From contig NZ_FQZF01000023.1 of the NCBI RefSeq assembly GCF_900141905.1, forward strand, positions 1 to 64,000: a stretch of 64,000 nucleotides of DNA. The letters are read 5' to 3'. Of this stretch, positions 1 through 6,750 are shown piece after piece (positions within the stretch are counted from its first letter, which is position 1; each line of letters starts with the position of its first letter). This DNA comes from Muricoccus roseus. Lineage in GTDB: Bacteria; Pseudomonadota; Alphaproteobacteria; Acetobacterales; Acetobacteraceae. A program made the position numbers and the translations under genes. The notes under the pieces are model-generated. The model was not told where the DNA came from. It did no database searches and worked only from the letters and a program-made list of their open reading frames with translations.

Positions 1-239
1 CGCACCGTCCGCCTCCCCTTGCGGCCCTTGCCCGCCTCCACCCTCAGCCACTCCGACAGCTTGTCGGCGAACGGGTCCAGGCGGCTCGGGCGCTGGGGGA
101 CCTTGAACCGCACCTCCACGGCATCCGACCGCAGGTACTTGCGGATCGTGTTCCGCGACAGGCCCGTCCGCCGCTCGATCTCGCGGATCGGGATGCGGTC
201 CCGGTGGTGCCACCGGCGGATCACGCTCAACAACTCCAT
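1..239 (-). CDS. istA: IS21-family transposase IstA, N-terminal part
   Basis: Partial gene: about 79 N-terminal codons are visible, starting MELLSVIRRWHHRDRIPIRE and continuing off the window. Residues about 17-37 form the helix-turn-helix (IREIERRTGLSRNTIRKYL) typical of IstA, followed by the family stretch RLDPFADKLSEWL and a basic segment. IstA is the DDE transposase of IS21 elements and works with the ATPase IstB; the catalytic domain lies outside the window. The ATG at 239 is preceded at 8 bp by GGAG and by a GC-rich hairpin that could limit expression from read-through transcripts. The element looks intact over the visible part. Confidence 0.88.
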   Translation of the reverse strand, partial: MELLSVIRRWHHRDRIPIREIERRTGLSRNTIRKYLRSDAVEVRFKVPQRPSRLDPFADKLSEWLRVEAGKGRKGRRTV

Positions 240-290
240 GTCGATCACTCCGATAACCCCGGCCATCCGGCCGGGGAGGTGAACAGACAC

Positions 291-344
291 GGGTCATTTC
301 TCAGCGAAAACTTCGGCTCCTACAGGGTCAGCTCTCAGTGCAAA
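291..344 (-). repeat. Two IS21 terminal repeats
   Basis: Two direct 20-bp copies, 291-310 and 325-344, share 16 of 20 bases: GGGTCA, two variable bases, TCTCAG, then G and AAA with single differences. They are the kind of internal end repeats that IstA binds in IS21 elements. They support the family assignment independently of the protein. Confidence 0.8.
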
Positions 345-350
345 TCAACA

Positions 351-744
351 GGAACTGGACGTGCTGCTGGAACCGGGCGACCTCATCGTCATCCCCAAGC
401 GCCCGAACGAGGTCACGGTGGTCGGCGCCGTGCTGAACCCGGGCAGCCTGCAATTCGCAACGGGCTGGAAGGCTTCCCAATACGTGCGCGCCGCCGGCGG
501 CGAGCAGCGTTTCGCCGATGTCTCCCGCGCCTTCATCGTGCTGCCGAACGGGCAGAGCGTGCCGGCCGGCCTCGGCAGCTGGCAGGCGGGTGGCCCGCCC
601 ATCCCGCCCGGCAGCCTCGTCGTCGTGCCGCAGGACCCCTCGCCCTACGAGACCTGGGGCTTCATCCGGGACCTCACCTCCGTCCTCGGGCAGATCTCGA
701 TCAGCTCGGCGGCGCTTGCCGTGATCGCGCGGCAGGCGAAGTAG
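351..744 (+). pseudogene. 5'-truncated polysaccharide export protein (Wza/SLBB family) cut by IS21
   Basis: The reading frame enters directly from the IS end as QELDVLLEPGDLIVIPKRP and stays open to 744, about 130 residues. The segment VVGAVLNPGSLQF-ATGWKASQYVRAAGG is an SLBB (soluble-ligand-binding beta-grasp) repeat. The C-terminal RDLTSVLGQISISSAALAVI is the usual tail of proteins in capsule or exopolysaccharide export (Wza/GumB type, outer-membrane lipoprotein). The N-terminal half with signal peptide and Poly_export domain is missing, so it lies beyond the element or is lost. A GTG at 361 could start a short peptide, but no Shine-Dalgarno or signal sequence supports that. Most likely the insertion inactivated the gene. 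Confidence 0.82.
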
Positions 745-876
745 GGCGGCGCATTTCGTGGCGCCCGCCGGGGCGGGGGTGATACCCTGCCCTTCCGGAC
801 GGCTCCGCAGCCGGTCAGGAATCCCCTGCGCGGCCGGCGACCGGGCATCCCTGTCCGATCAACCCTGGAGGCCGCC

Positions 877-1023
877 ATGGACTCCCTCTCGCATTGGCTG
901 CGCGGGCCGCATGCCACGCCTAATCTGGGCCTCACCGTGCTCACCCTGGCCCTGGTGATCCTGTTCGTTCTGCTCGAATACGCGATCGACTGGCCCATCG
1001 CCTTCCGCCGGAACGGGGAGTGA
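877..1023 (+). CDS. Small single-span membrane protein, 48 aa
   Basis: Hypothetical protein of 48 residues, MDSLSHWLRGPHATPNLGLT followed by a hydrophobic segment (about residues 18-35, LGLTVLTLALVILFVLLEYA) and a short polar tail ending RRNGE. One transmembrane helix is predicted by eye. TGGAGG lies 6 bp before the ATG, a good ribosome binding site. No family is recognised. It stands alone between the truncated export gene and the convergent ABC transporter gene. Support comes from the clean ribosome site, the hydrophobic pattern and the absence of a better frame in this stretch. Confidence 0.55.
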   Translation: MDSLSHWLRGPHATPNLGLTVLTLALVILFVLLEYAIDWPIAFRRNGE

Positions 1024-1028
1024 GCGAT

Positions 1029-1059
1029 CCCCCGGGGGCGGCCGACGCATCCCCCGGGG
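1029..1059. terminator. Possible bidirectional terminator
   Basis: The 43-bp gap between the convergent small membrane gene and the ABC transporter holds two self-complementary blocks, CCCCCGGGGG at 1029-1038 and CCCCCGGGG at 1051-1059. They can also pair with each other. There is no T-run, so this is only a hairpin-type candidate. Confidence 0.35.
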
Positions 1060-1066
1060 CTCTCCT

Positions 1067-2824
1067 TCAGCTGCTGGCGAATTGCAGCCGCGCCAGCCGG
1101 GCATAGAGCCCGCCTTCCTCCACCAACTGCTCGTGCCGCCCCTCGGCCACCACGCGCCCGTCCTCCATCACCACGATCCGGTCCGCCCGCCGCACCGTGG
1201 CCAGGCGATGCGCGATGACCAGCACCGCCCGCCCGCGCGAGAGGCGGGCGATGGCCGCCTGCACCGCCGCCTCGCTCTCCGCGTCCAGCGCGCTCGTCGC
1301 CTCGTCCAGCAGCAGCAGCGGCGGGTCGCAGAGCACGGCGCGGGCGATCGCGATGCGCTGCCGCTGCCCGCCGGAAAGTCGTACGCCCTTCTCCCCGAGG
1401 AAGGTGCCGTATCCCTGCGGAAGCGCCTCGATGAAGCCGGCGGCATCGGCGGCCTCCGCGGCGGCGCGGATGTCCTCCTCCGCGGCGTCGGGGCGGCCGT
1501 AGCGGATGTTCTCCCGCACATCGGCGCTGAAGATCACGGGGTCCTGCGGCACCAGGCCGATCCGCGCGCGGATGGCGGCGGGATCGGCCGCGCGCAGGTC
1601 GACGCCGTCCAGCGTCACCCCGCCGGAATCCGGGTCGCGGAAGCGGAGCGCGAGCTGGAAGAGCGTCGTCTTTCCCGCCCCCGAAGGCCCGACCAGCGCC
1701 ACCGTCTCCCCCGGCTCCACCACCAGGGAAACGCCATCCAGCGCCGGAACCTCCGGGCGGCTGGGATAGCGCAGCCGCACATCCTCGAAAGCAAGCCGTC
1801 CCACCGGGCGGCCCGGCGCCGGCGCCGGCAGGGGAACCGGCTCGGCCGGCGGGCGGATCTCCGGCTCCACGTCCAGGAACTCGCCCACGCGCTCCGCCGC
1901 CCCGGCCGCCCGCTGCACCTCGCTCCACAGCTCCGAGAGCGAGGTGACGGAGGTGGCGAGCAGCACGGCATAGAAGACGAAGGCCGAAAGCTCGCCGCCC
2001 GTCAGCCGCCCCGACAGCACTGCATGCCCGCCCACCCAGAGGCTGAGCGTGATGGCGCCGAAGCCGAGCAGGATGATCGACAGCATCAGGAAGGCCCGCA
2101 CCCGCACGCGCGCGAGCGAGGCGGCGACGCTCTGGCCCGCGCGCTCGGCGAAGTGGCGCAGGTCGGCCGCCTCATGCCCATGGGCCTGCACGGTCGCCAT
2201 GGCGTTCAGCGTCTCCTCGGCCTGGGCGCCGAGATCGGCCACGCGCTCCTGCGCCACGCGGCTCAGCCGCCGCTCGCGCCGGCCGAAGACGACCAGCGGC
2301 AGCACGATCAGCGGCGTGACGGCGACGACCAGCAGGCTCAGCCGCGCGCTGGTGAAGAACAGCATCCCCAGCGCGCCCAGCGCCGTGATCAGCGCGCGCA
2401 GCCATTGCGAGACCGCGGCGCCCACCAGCCCGCGCAGGATCTCGGTATCGGCGGTCAGCAGCGTCAGCACGTCGCCCGTCCGGCGCTGCTCGTAATGGCT
2501 CGGCGGCAATCGCAGCGCATGGGCGAAGACGCGGCGCCGCAGCGCCGAACCCACATGCTCCCCCAGCCAGGAGACGAGGAAGAAGCGGCTGGCGGTGCTG
2601 ACGCCCAGCAGCACCACCAGGCCAAAGATCAGCAGCGCGTGGTGGTCCAGGCTGGAGGTGCCGCCCGTGCCGGAGAAGCCGTCATCGACGATCCGCCGCA
2701 GCCCCTGGCCGAGCAGCAGCATCAGCCCCGCCGCCGTGGCCATGGCCAGCACCGCGCCCGCCACGCGGAGAGCGTGCGGCCGTAAAAGGGGCAGGACGAT
2801 CCGCAGCGCGGGCAGGCGGTTCAT
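1067..2824 (-). CDS. ABC exporter, fused permease and ATPase (MsbA/LmrA type)
   Basis: 585-residue half-transporter. Residues 15-310 form the ABC transmembrane domain with about six hydrophobic segments. Residues 345-580 form the ATPase with Walker A GPSGAGKTT (about 379-387), Q-loop VPQDP, signature LSGGQ (about 483-487) and Walker B LLLLDEATSALD (about 503-514). It should homodimerise in the inner membrane and export a lipid or other hydrophobic compound; the substrate cannot be read from sequence. The start MNRLPALRIV at 2824 is chosen. An in-frame ATG at 2842 overlaps the stop of the upstream phosphoesterase gene and is an equally possible start. The close spacing implies co-transcription with that gene. 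No periplasmic adaptor or TolC partner is nearby, so a type I secretion role is not supported. Confidence 0.9.
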   Translation of the reverse strand: MNRLPALRIVLPLLRPHALRVAGAVLAMATAAGLMLLLGQGLRRIVDDGFSGTGGTSSLDHHALLIFGLVVLLGVSTASRFFLVSWLGEHVGSALRRRVFAHALRLPPSHYEQRRTGDVLTLLTADTEILRGLVGAAVSQWLRALITALGALGMLFFTSARLSLLVVAVTPLIVLPLVVFGRRERRLSRVAQERVADLGAQAEETLNAMATVQAHGHEAADLRHFAERAGQSVAASLARVRVRAFLMLSIILLGFGAITLSLWVGGHAVLSGRLTGGELSAFVFYAVLLATSVTSLSELWSEVQRAAGAAERVGEFLDVEPEIRPPAEPVPLPAPAPGRPVGRLAFEDVRLRYPSRPEVPALDGVSLVVEPGETVALVGPSGAGKTTLFQLALRFRDPDSGGVTLDGVDLRAADPAAIRARIGLVPQDPVIFSADVRENIRYGRPDAAEEDIRAAAEAADAAGFIEALPQGYGTFLGEKGVRLSGGQRQRIAIARAVLCDPPLLLLDEATSALDAESEAAVQAAIARLSRGRAVLVIAHRLATVRRADRIVVMEDGRVVAEGRHEQLVEEGGLYARLARLQFASS

Positions 2825-2834
2825 GCGTCGGGGC

Positions 2835-3368
2835 TCACGCATCCGGGGCAGTGCCCTCGGGCTTAGCACCCGCCATGCCGCGCGGCGCCGCGCGCAGGCC
2901 AGAGAGCCCCACCGGCCGGAAGCCACGCGGATCCACGCCCACGTCGAACTGCCGTGCCAGCGGCTTCAGCCGTCCATGCGAATGGCCGTGCAGGTTCCAC
3001 GCCCCCTTGCCCTGTCCGTTCCAACTTCGGAATGGATAATGACACAGTACGAGCGCCTGTCCCTCCCGCTCCAGCTCCACATAGGGTTGCACGCTGACCC
3101 AGCCCGGAAGGGCGCGGATCGCCGGCGGGTCGTTGTTGCCCCAGACCAGATGCTTCTCCCCATGCAGCGATTCCAGCAGCCCCGCCGGGTCACGATGCCC
3201 GATGGCGAAATCCCCGAGATGCCAGACCTCGTCCGCCGGCCCGACCGCCGCGTTCCAGCCCTCCACCAGCGCTGCGTCCATGGCGGCGGTGGTAGCGAAG
3301 GGGCGGCGCATCAGGGCGCGCAAGGCGCCATGGCCGAAATGCGTGTCGGCGGTGAACCAGACGGGCAC
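2835..3368 (-). CDS. Calcineurin-like metallophosphoesterase
   Basis: 177-residue protein of the compact metallophosphoesterase family. Metal-binding motifs appear in the family order: ADTHFGHG (D-x-H), HLGDFA (G-D), WGNND (G-N) and NLHGHSHG (G-H-x-H). These coordinate a two-metal centre that hydrolyses phosphoesters; the natural substrate is unknown. The GTG at 3368 (VPVWFTADTHF) is chosen as start because GAGGGAGG lies 6 bp upstream and family members begin just before this strand. An ATG at 3404 would add an unlikely basic leader. It precedes the ABC exporter in the same operon with 10 bp or a short overlap between them. Confidence 0.85.
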   Translation of the reverse strand: MPVWFTADTHFGHGALRALMRRPFATTAAMDAALVEGWNAAVGPADEVWHLGDFAIGHRDPAGLLESLHGEKHLVWGNNDPPAIRALPGWVSVQPYVELEREGQALVLCHYPFRSWNGQGKGAWNLHGHSHGRLKPLARQFDVGVDPRGFRPVGLSGLRAAPRGMAGAKPEGTAPDA

Positions 3369-3610
3369 GCGCGCCTCCCTCAGCCCCGGTGCCGCGCGGG
3401 GCATGCAGGCGCTTCGTCAGAACGCCGCGGCATAATCCGCCCCATTCCCGGCGTTGGCACGCCGCGCGATGTCATTCGCCAATCGAGAGTTCCTTCTCGT
3501 GCCTCGCAGGCCGCCGGCCCCGCGGCGCGGGCCATCGCCCGGTCCGCGACGCCGCGCCCCCACCGTTGAGCCCCCGCCGGCCGGCCTGGCCGGCGTATCG
3601 GGGCCCCGGC

Positions 3611-3649
3611 CAGTCCAACAAGCCAGTCCAACAAGCCGGTCCAACAACA
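3611..3649. repeat. 13-bp tandem repeat, three copies
   Basis: Three consecutive 13-bp units (3611-3623, 3624-3636, 3637-3649) of the form C(A/G)GTCCAACAAGC; the third copy differs at two or three bases. They lie in the 297-bp stretch 3405-3701, between the start of the phosphoesterase gene and the 3' end of the DUF5666 gene, where I see no gene. The rest of this stretch is GC-rich with short palindromes such as GGCCGGCCTGGCCGGC. Confidence 0.75.
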
Positions 3650-3701
3650 CGCCACGCCCGGCGAAGTGGCCGACGGTCGCGCAGAATTCTTCGCGCCGCG
3701 C

Positions 3702-5027
3702 TCAGCGGAACCGGCCCGGTCCCTGCGCCGCCCCATCCGGCAGGCGCCCAGGCAGGGTGCCGTCGCCCCGCGGCGCATCCGCGCCTCTCGGATCGGGCGC
3801 TCCGCCCTCCCGCCGCGCCGCGCCGCCGCGCCGGTCGCCGCCGTTCCAGCGCCCGGCCCCGTCGCGCTCCATGCCCCGCCGGGATTCGAAGCGACGATCC
3901 GGCACCGGCGCCGGCTCCCCGCGCGCCGCACCGCCAGGCGCCGCACCAAGGCCGGAAACGCGGCCCGAAGCGGGGCCCGGGGGATCCCCCCCGCCGCGCA
4001 ACCCGGCGGCCGAGAGCGAACGGCCCGCCCCCCCGCGCAGCTCCACCACGCGCCGCCCGGCTGCGCCCGGCCCCATGCCAGGCCCGGCGGAAACCGAGAG
4101 GCCGGGCCCCAGCAGCATCCGCCCGCCCCCGAAGCCGATCTGCGCCTCCATCAGCACGCGGGCGGTGCCGAGGAAGCCGGGCGGGTCGCGCATCAGCCGG
4201 TCCGGTTCCACCGAATCGGCCACCAGCAGGCCATCCTCCATCCGCCCCCGCGCCACCACCGGCCCATCCGGCGGCAGGGCCAGGCCCGGCATCAGCCGCA
4301 GCCGCAGGTTGCCGATGCGCGGCCCGCCCGCGCCGCGCGTGAGCCGGCCCATCACCAGGCTCGCGCCGCCGGCCGGGCGGGGGTCGATGCGGGTGGCCGT
4401 CAGGCTGCCATCCGGCGCCCACAGGCCGCTGACCAGCACCGCCTCCCCCACCGCCCAGGCCCGGCCCGCCGGCCAGGCCCCGGCCGTGGAGACGCGCTGC
4501 CCCGCCACGCGGATCGCCCCCTCCTCCGCCGCCTCCACCACGCCGCCCAGTTCGTGGCGCACCGCAATCCGGCGGGCCCGCAGGTCGGCTTCCGGCCCCT
4601 CGGCCCGCACCACCACCACCTGCCCCACACGCAGCGCCGCGGGCGTCGCCACCCCATCGACGAAGTCCACCGGCATGCCGGGGTCATAGGCCACGTGCAG
4701 CCCGTTCACGCAGATGCTGGCGAAGCCCGTGACCACGCCGACGATCCCCGTGCCGCCAATGCCGCGCTCCCCCTCCGGAGCCTCCGCGGCGGCGAGGACG
4801 CCCGTGCCGCCGATGCCGCGCTCGCCCTCGGCCAGCACCGGGGGACCGCCATCCGGGCCGATGCGGCACAAGCCGGGTTGGGCGGCGGCGGGCGCGGCGG
4901 CGGGCGGTGCCTCCGGCGAGCCCTGTGCACAGGCGGCGAGTAGTCCCGCCGCGGCGAGGCTGGCGAGCAGGCCGGCGGGCGGCCGGTGGTCAGGCCGGTG
5001 GTCAGGCCGGCGGTCGGGGCGGCGCAT
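3702..5027 (-). CDS. DUF5666-domain lipoprotein
   Basis: 441-residue exported protein. A basic N-terminus with RPDH repeats precedes a hydrophobic segment and a lipobox-like LLAACAQG (cysteine near residue 33). Then come two copies of GERGIGGTG and several beta-rich repeats resembling DUF5666 (for example VGVVTGFASICVNGLHVAY). The C-terminal third is low complexity, rich in Gly, Arg and Pro. The family has no known reaction. It lies 6 bp after the DUF6502 gene and is probably translated from the same message; this pairing is a recurring arrangement in alphaproteobacteria from what I recall. The start at 5027 fits the DUF6502 stop. A start after the RPDH repeats has no good candidate codon. 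Confidence 0.7.
   Translation of the reverse strand: MRRPDRRPDHRPDHRPPAGLLASLAAAGLLAACAQGSPEAPPAAAPAAAQPGLCRIGPDGGPPVLAEGERGIGGTGVLAAAEAPEGERGIGGTGIVGVVTGFASICVNGLHVAYDPGMPVDFVDGVATPAALRVGQVVVVRAEGPEADLRARRIAVRHELGGVVEAAEEGAIRVAGQRVSTAGAWPAGRAWAVGEAVLVSGLWAPDGSLTATRIDPRPAGGASLVMGRLTRGAGGPRIGNLRLRLMPGLALPPDGPVVARGRMEDGLLVADSVEPDRLMRDPPGFLGTARVLMEAQIGFGGGRMLLGPGLSVSAGPGMGPGAAGRRVVELRGGAGRSLSAAGLRGGGDPPGPASGRVSGLGAAPGGAARGEPAPVPDRRFESRRGMERDGAGRWNGGDRRGGAARREGGAPDPRGADAPRGDGTLPGRLPDGAAQGPGRFR
4981..5016. repeat. 12-bp tandem repeat in the DUF5666 gene start
   Basis: Units 4981-4992 and 4993-5004 are identical (GGCCGGTGGTCA) and 5005-5016 is a diverged third copy. On the minus strand they encode RPDH repeats immediately after the start codon of the DUF5666 protein, ahead of its signal sequence. 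The unit keeps the reading frame. Confidence 0.8.
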
Positions 5028-5033
5028 CGGCGC

Positions 5034-5879
5034 TCAGGCCCCGGACGTGACCGGCGGCGGCGCCGGCGGTTCGTCCTCGGCATAGAGATAGACGCCCAGA
5101 TTAACGCGCCGCGTGGGCGCGCCCGGCTCCGCCTCCCCCTCCTCCAGCAGGGAAAGGGCGAGGCGGTTCATCTCCAGCAGCAGCCGCTGCGCGCCCTCGC
5201 GCCCCGCCGTCTCCAGCCGCGCGGCGGCCTCGGGCCGCAGCCGGTCGTAATGCAGGCTGCGATCCAGGAAGGGCGGTGCCGAGGCGGCCGAGATATTGGC
5301 CGAGGCGGCCGCCAGATGGTCGTGCAGGTTGCGCGCGAAGTAGAAGAGCTGCCCCTCCAGGTGCCGGTTCGGCAGGAAGGCCGTGGCGTCCAGCCGCACG
5401 CGCTCATCCGCCCCGATCGAGACGATCCCCTGCTCCACCCAGCCATCCAGCACGGCCCGGGGCCGCACATCGGTGGTGACGGAGGCCACCAGCGCATCGA
5501 AGGAGGGCTCGCCCGGCGGCGCCGTGCGCGGCAGCGGCAAGGGTCCCTGCGCGTCGGAATAGCCGGGCAGGCCGAGCCAGCGGGAGATCACCTGGCTGCC
5601 CAGCGTCACCACCTCCGGCACCTCGTCCGGCTCGGGCGAGGCCTCGCGCAGGCGCCGCAGCTCCTTGCGGTGCACCCCCGTGAGCAGGCTGATCCGGCTG
5701 TCGGTCCGCCCGCGCGCATCCTCCGCCATGCTCGCCGCCACCTCCACATAGAGGCCGCGCAGCAGCTCGGCGAACACCGGGAAGGTGAGGCCGGCCCGGA
5801 TGAGCAGTCGCAGGAGCGGCCGCAGCAGGCGGCGGAGGGGGCGGAGGAGGGCGTCCGCCGGGGGAGGCGAGAGGGGCAT
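5034..5879 (-). CDS. DUF6502 family protein, putative DNA-binding regulator
   Basis: 281 residues matching the DUF6502 pattern: an N-terminal LLRPLLRLLIRAGLTFPVFA block with YVEVA, then RTDSRISLLTGVHRKELRRL at about residues 58-78. That segment has the spacing of a helix-turn-helix (ISLLTGVHRKELRRL), so DNA binding is plausible but is my inference. The C-terminal half (about 150-240) has no recognised motif. The gene begins 101 bp from a divergent sensor kinase, with two strong palindromes between them that could be its own operator. It is followed after 6 bp by the DUF5666 lipoprotein, its usual partner as far as I recall. Confidence 0.75.
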   Translation of the reverse strand: MPLSPPPADALLRPLRRLLRPLLRLLIRAGLTFPVFAELLRGLYVEVAASMAEDARGRTDSRISLLTGVHRKELRRLREASPEPDEVPEVVTLGSQVISRWLGLPGYSDAQGPLPLPRTAPPGEPSFDALVASVTTDVRPRAVLDGWVEQGIVSIGADERVRLDATAFLPNRHLEGQLFYFARNLHDHLAAASANISAASAPPFLDRSLHYDRLRPEAAARLETAGREGAQRLLLEMNRLALSLLEEGEAEPGAPTRRVNLGVYLYAEDEPPAPPPVTSGA

Positions 5880-5922
5880 GGAGACCGGACGATGCGTGTG
5901 GAACCCTTAACACGCTCGCCGC

Positions 5923-5967
5923 GTGGGAAGAAGTCCCACACCCGATTGACGTGGGAAATTTTCCCAC
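5923..5967. promoter_or_regulatory. Two related palindromes, probable operator in a divergent promoter
   Basis: The 101-bp gap between the DUF6502 gene (minus) and the sensor kinase gene (plus) contains GTGGGA-N5-TCCCAC (5923-5939) and GTGGGAAA-T-TTTCCCAC (5951-5967). Their half-sites are the same GTGGGA, with centres 28 bp apart. A third partial half-site, GTGTGGAA, lies near 5896. The arrangement is what a dimeric repressor or activator binding cooperatively would need. Which protein binds is unknown; DUF6502 itself is the nearest candidate. Confidence 0.7.
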
Positions 5968-5980
5968 ATAGTGTCTGGCC

Positions 5981-6700
5981 ATGCCCCGCACGGCTCCCCA
6001 GCAGGACCTCTCCCGCATGACCTATCTCTCCGCCCGCTCCCTCCATCCGGCCGCACCCTGGTCGCCGCTGCCGCGCCATGGGGGTCAGGAAGCGGAGACG
6101 ATCTCCATCGGCCTGCTGCGGCACCACACGAAGAACGCCCTCCAGCGCATCCTCGCCGAGGTGTCCAAGGTGCGCGGGCTGGAGGAAACGCGGGACGGCC
6201 ACCGCGTGATGGCGGAGCTGGAGCGCCGCGTGATGCTGAGCGCCGCCCTATCCAATGCCCTGTTCGGCCTCACCCATGCGCCGGGCGGCATGGAGGACCG
6301 GCTGCGCTCGGTCTGCGAGGCGACGGTGGAGCTGATGGCCGATCCCGACCAGATCCTGCGGCTGGAGGTGGTGGTAGAGGGCGAGTGCCCCGCCGCCCTG
6401 CGCGGCACCGTGCTGCGGGCCGCGCATGAGATGGTGGGCAATGCCGTGAAGCACGGGATGCATGCCCGCCTGCTCGGCCATATCCGCATCCGCCTCACCA
6501 GCGACGCGGCCTGGACCGGGCTGGCGGTGGAGGATGATGGCTGGGGCTATGCCGGCGCGCGCGACGGCGGCGAGGGGCTGGGGCTGCTGCGGGCGCTCGC
6601 CGCCCTGCATGAAGGCACCACCACCCTCCAGCGCATCCAGGACGGCACCCGCGCCACCATGGACCTGCCCCATGGCCCCCAGCCCCTGCCCATGGGCTGA
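5981..6700 (+). CDS. HisKA_2/HWE-type sensor histidine kinase, no sensor domain
   Basis: 239 residues. The phosphoacceptor helix reads LLRHHTKNALQRILAEV (about residues 45-61) with the histidine in RHHTKN, the pattern of HisKA_2/HWE kinases common in alphaproteobacteria. The ATP-binding domain follows with the N-box EMVGNAVKHGMH, the G1-type VEDDGWGYAG and a second glycine box GGEGLGLLRALAALH. No input domain or membrane segment is present, so it must receive its signal from a partner; no response regulator is adjacent. ATG 5981 is used; ATG 6017 (MTYLSARSL) with AGGACC upstream is an alternative and would move the start further from the palindromes. It is transcribed away from the DUF6502 gene. 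Confidence 0.75.
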   Translation: MPRTAPQQDLSRMTYLSARSLHPAAPWSPLPRHGGQEAETISIGLLRHHTKNALQRILAEVSKVRGLEETRDGHRVMAELERRVMLSAALSNALFGLTHAPGGMEDRLRSVCEATVELMADPDQILRLEVVVEGECPAALRGTVLRAAHEMVGNAVKHGMHARLLGHIRIRLTSDAAWTGLAVEDDGWGYAGARDGGEGLGLLRALAALHEGTTTLQRIQDGTRATMDLPHGPQPLPMG

Positions 6701-6750
6701 CGGCGCTGCCCCCCTCTCCTACCCTGGCCGGGACATCGAGGGATTCGGGC

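Larger units (their letters stand above)
1..350 (-). mobile_element. IS21-family insertion sequence, left (istA) end, cut by the window edge
   Basis: The element runs off the window at base 1 and ends at 350, where the minus strand begins with TG followed by TTGATTTGCACTGAGA. Inside the end lie two spaced 20-bp terminal repeats (291-310 and 325-344), the multiple-repeat ends known for IS21 elements, and then istA on the minus strand. An 8-bp stem hairpin (257-276) sits just before the istA start. Beyond 350 the sequence becomes, without a break, coding sequence for a capsule export protein, so the insertion interrupts that gene. The istB half and the other end lie outside the window. Confidence 0.88.

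Noticed and set aside
1082-2785. 567-codon plus-strand frame over the ABC transporter gene
   Set aside because: Low-complexity Arg/His/Gln-rich translation; the ABC exporter with all nucleotide-binding motifs is on the other strand.
1067-2824. ABC exporter as the type I secretion ATPase for the RTX protease
   Set aside because: It is 46 kb away, lacks an adaptor or TolC partner and has no C39-like or RTX-transporter N-terminal domain.
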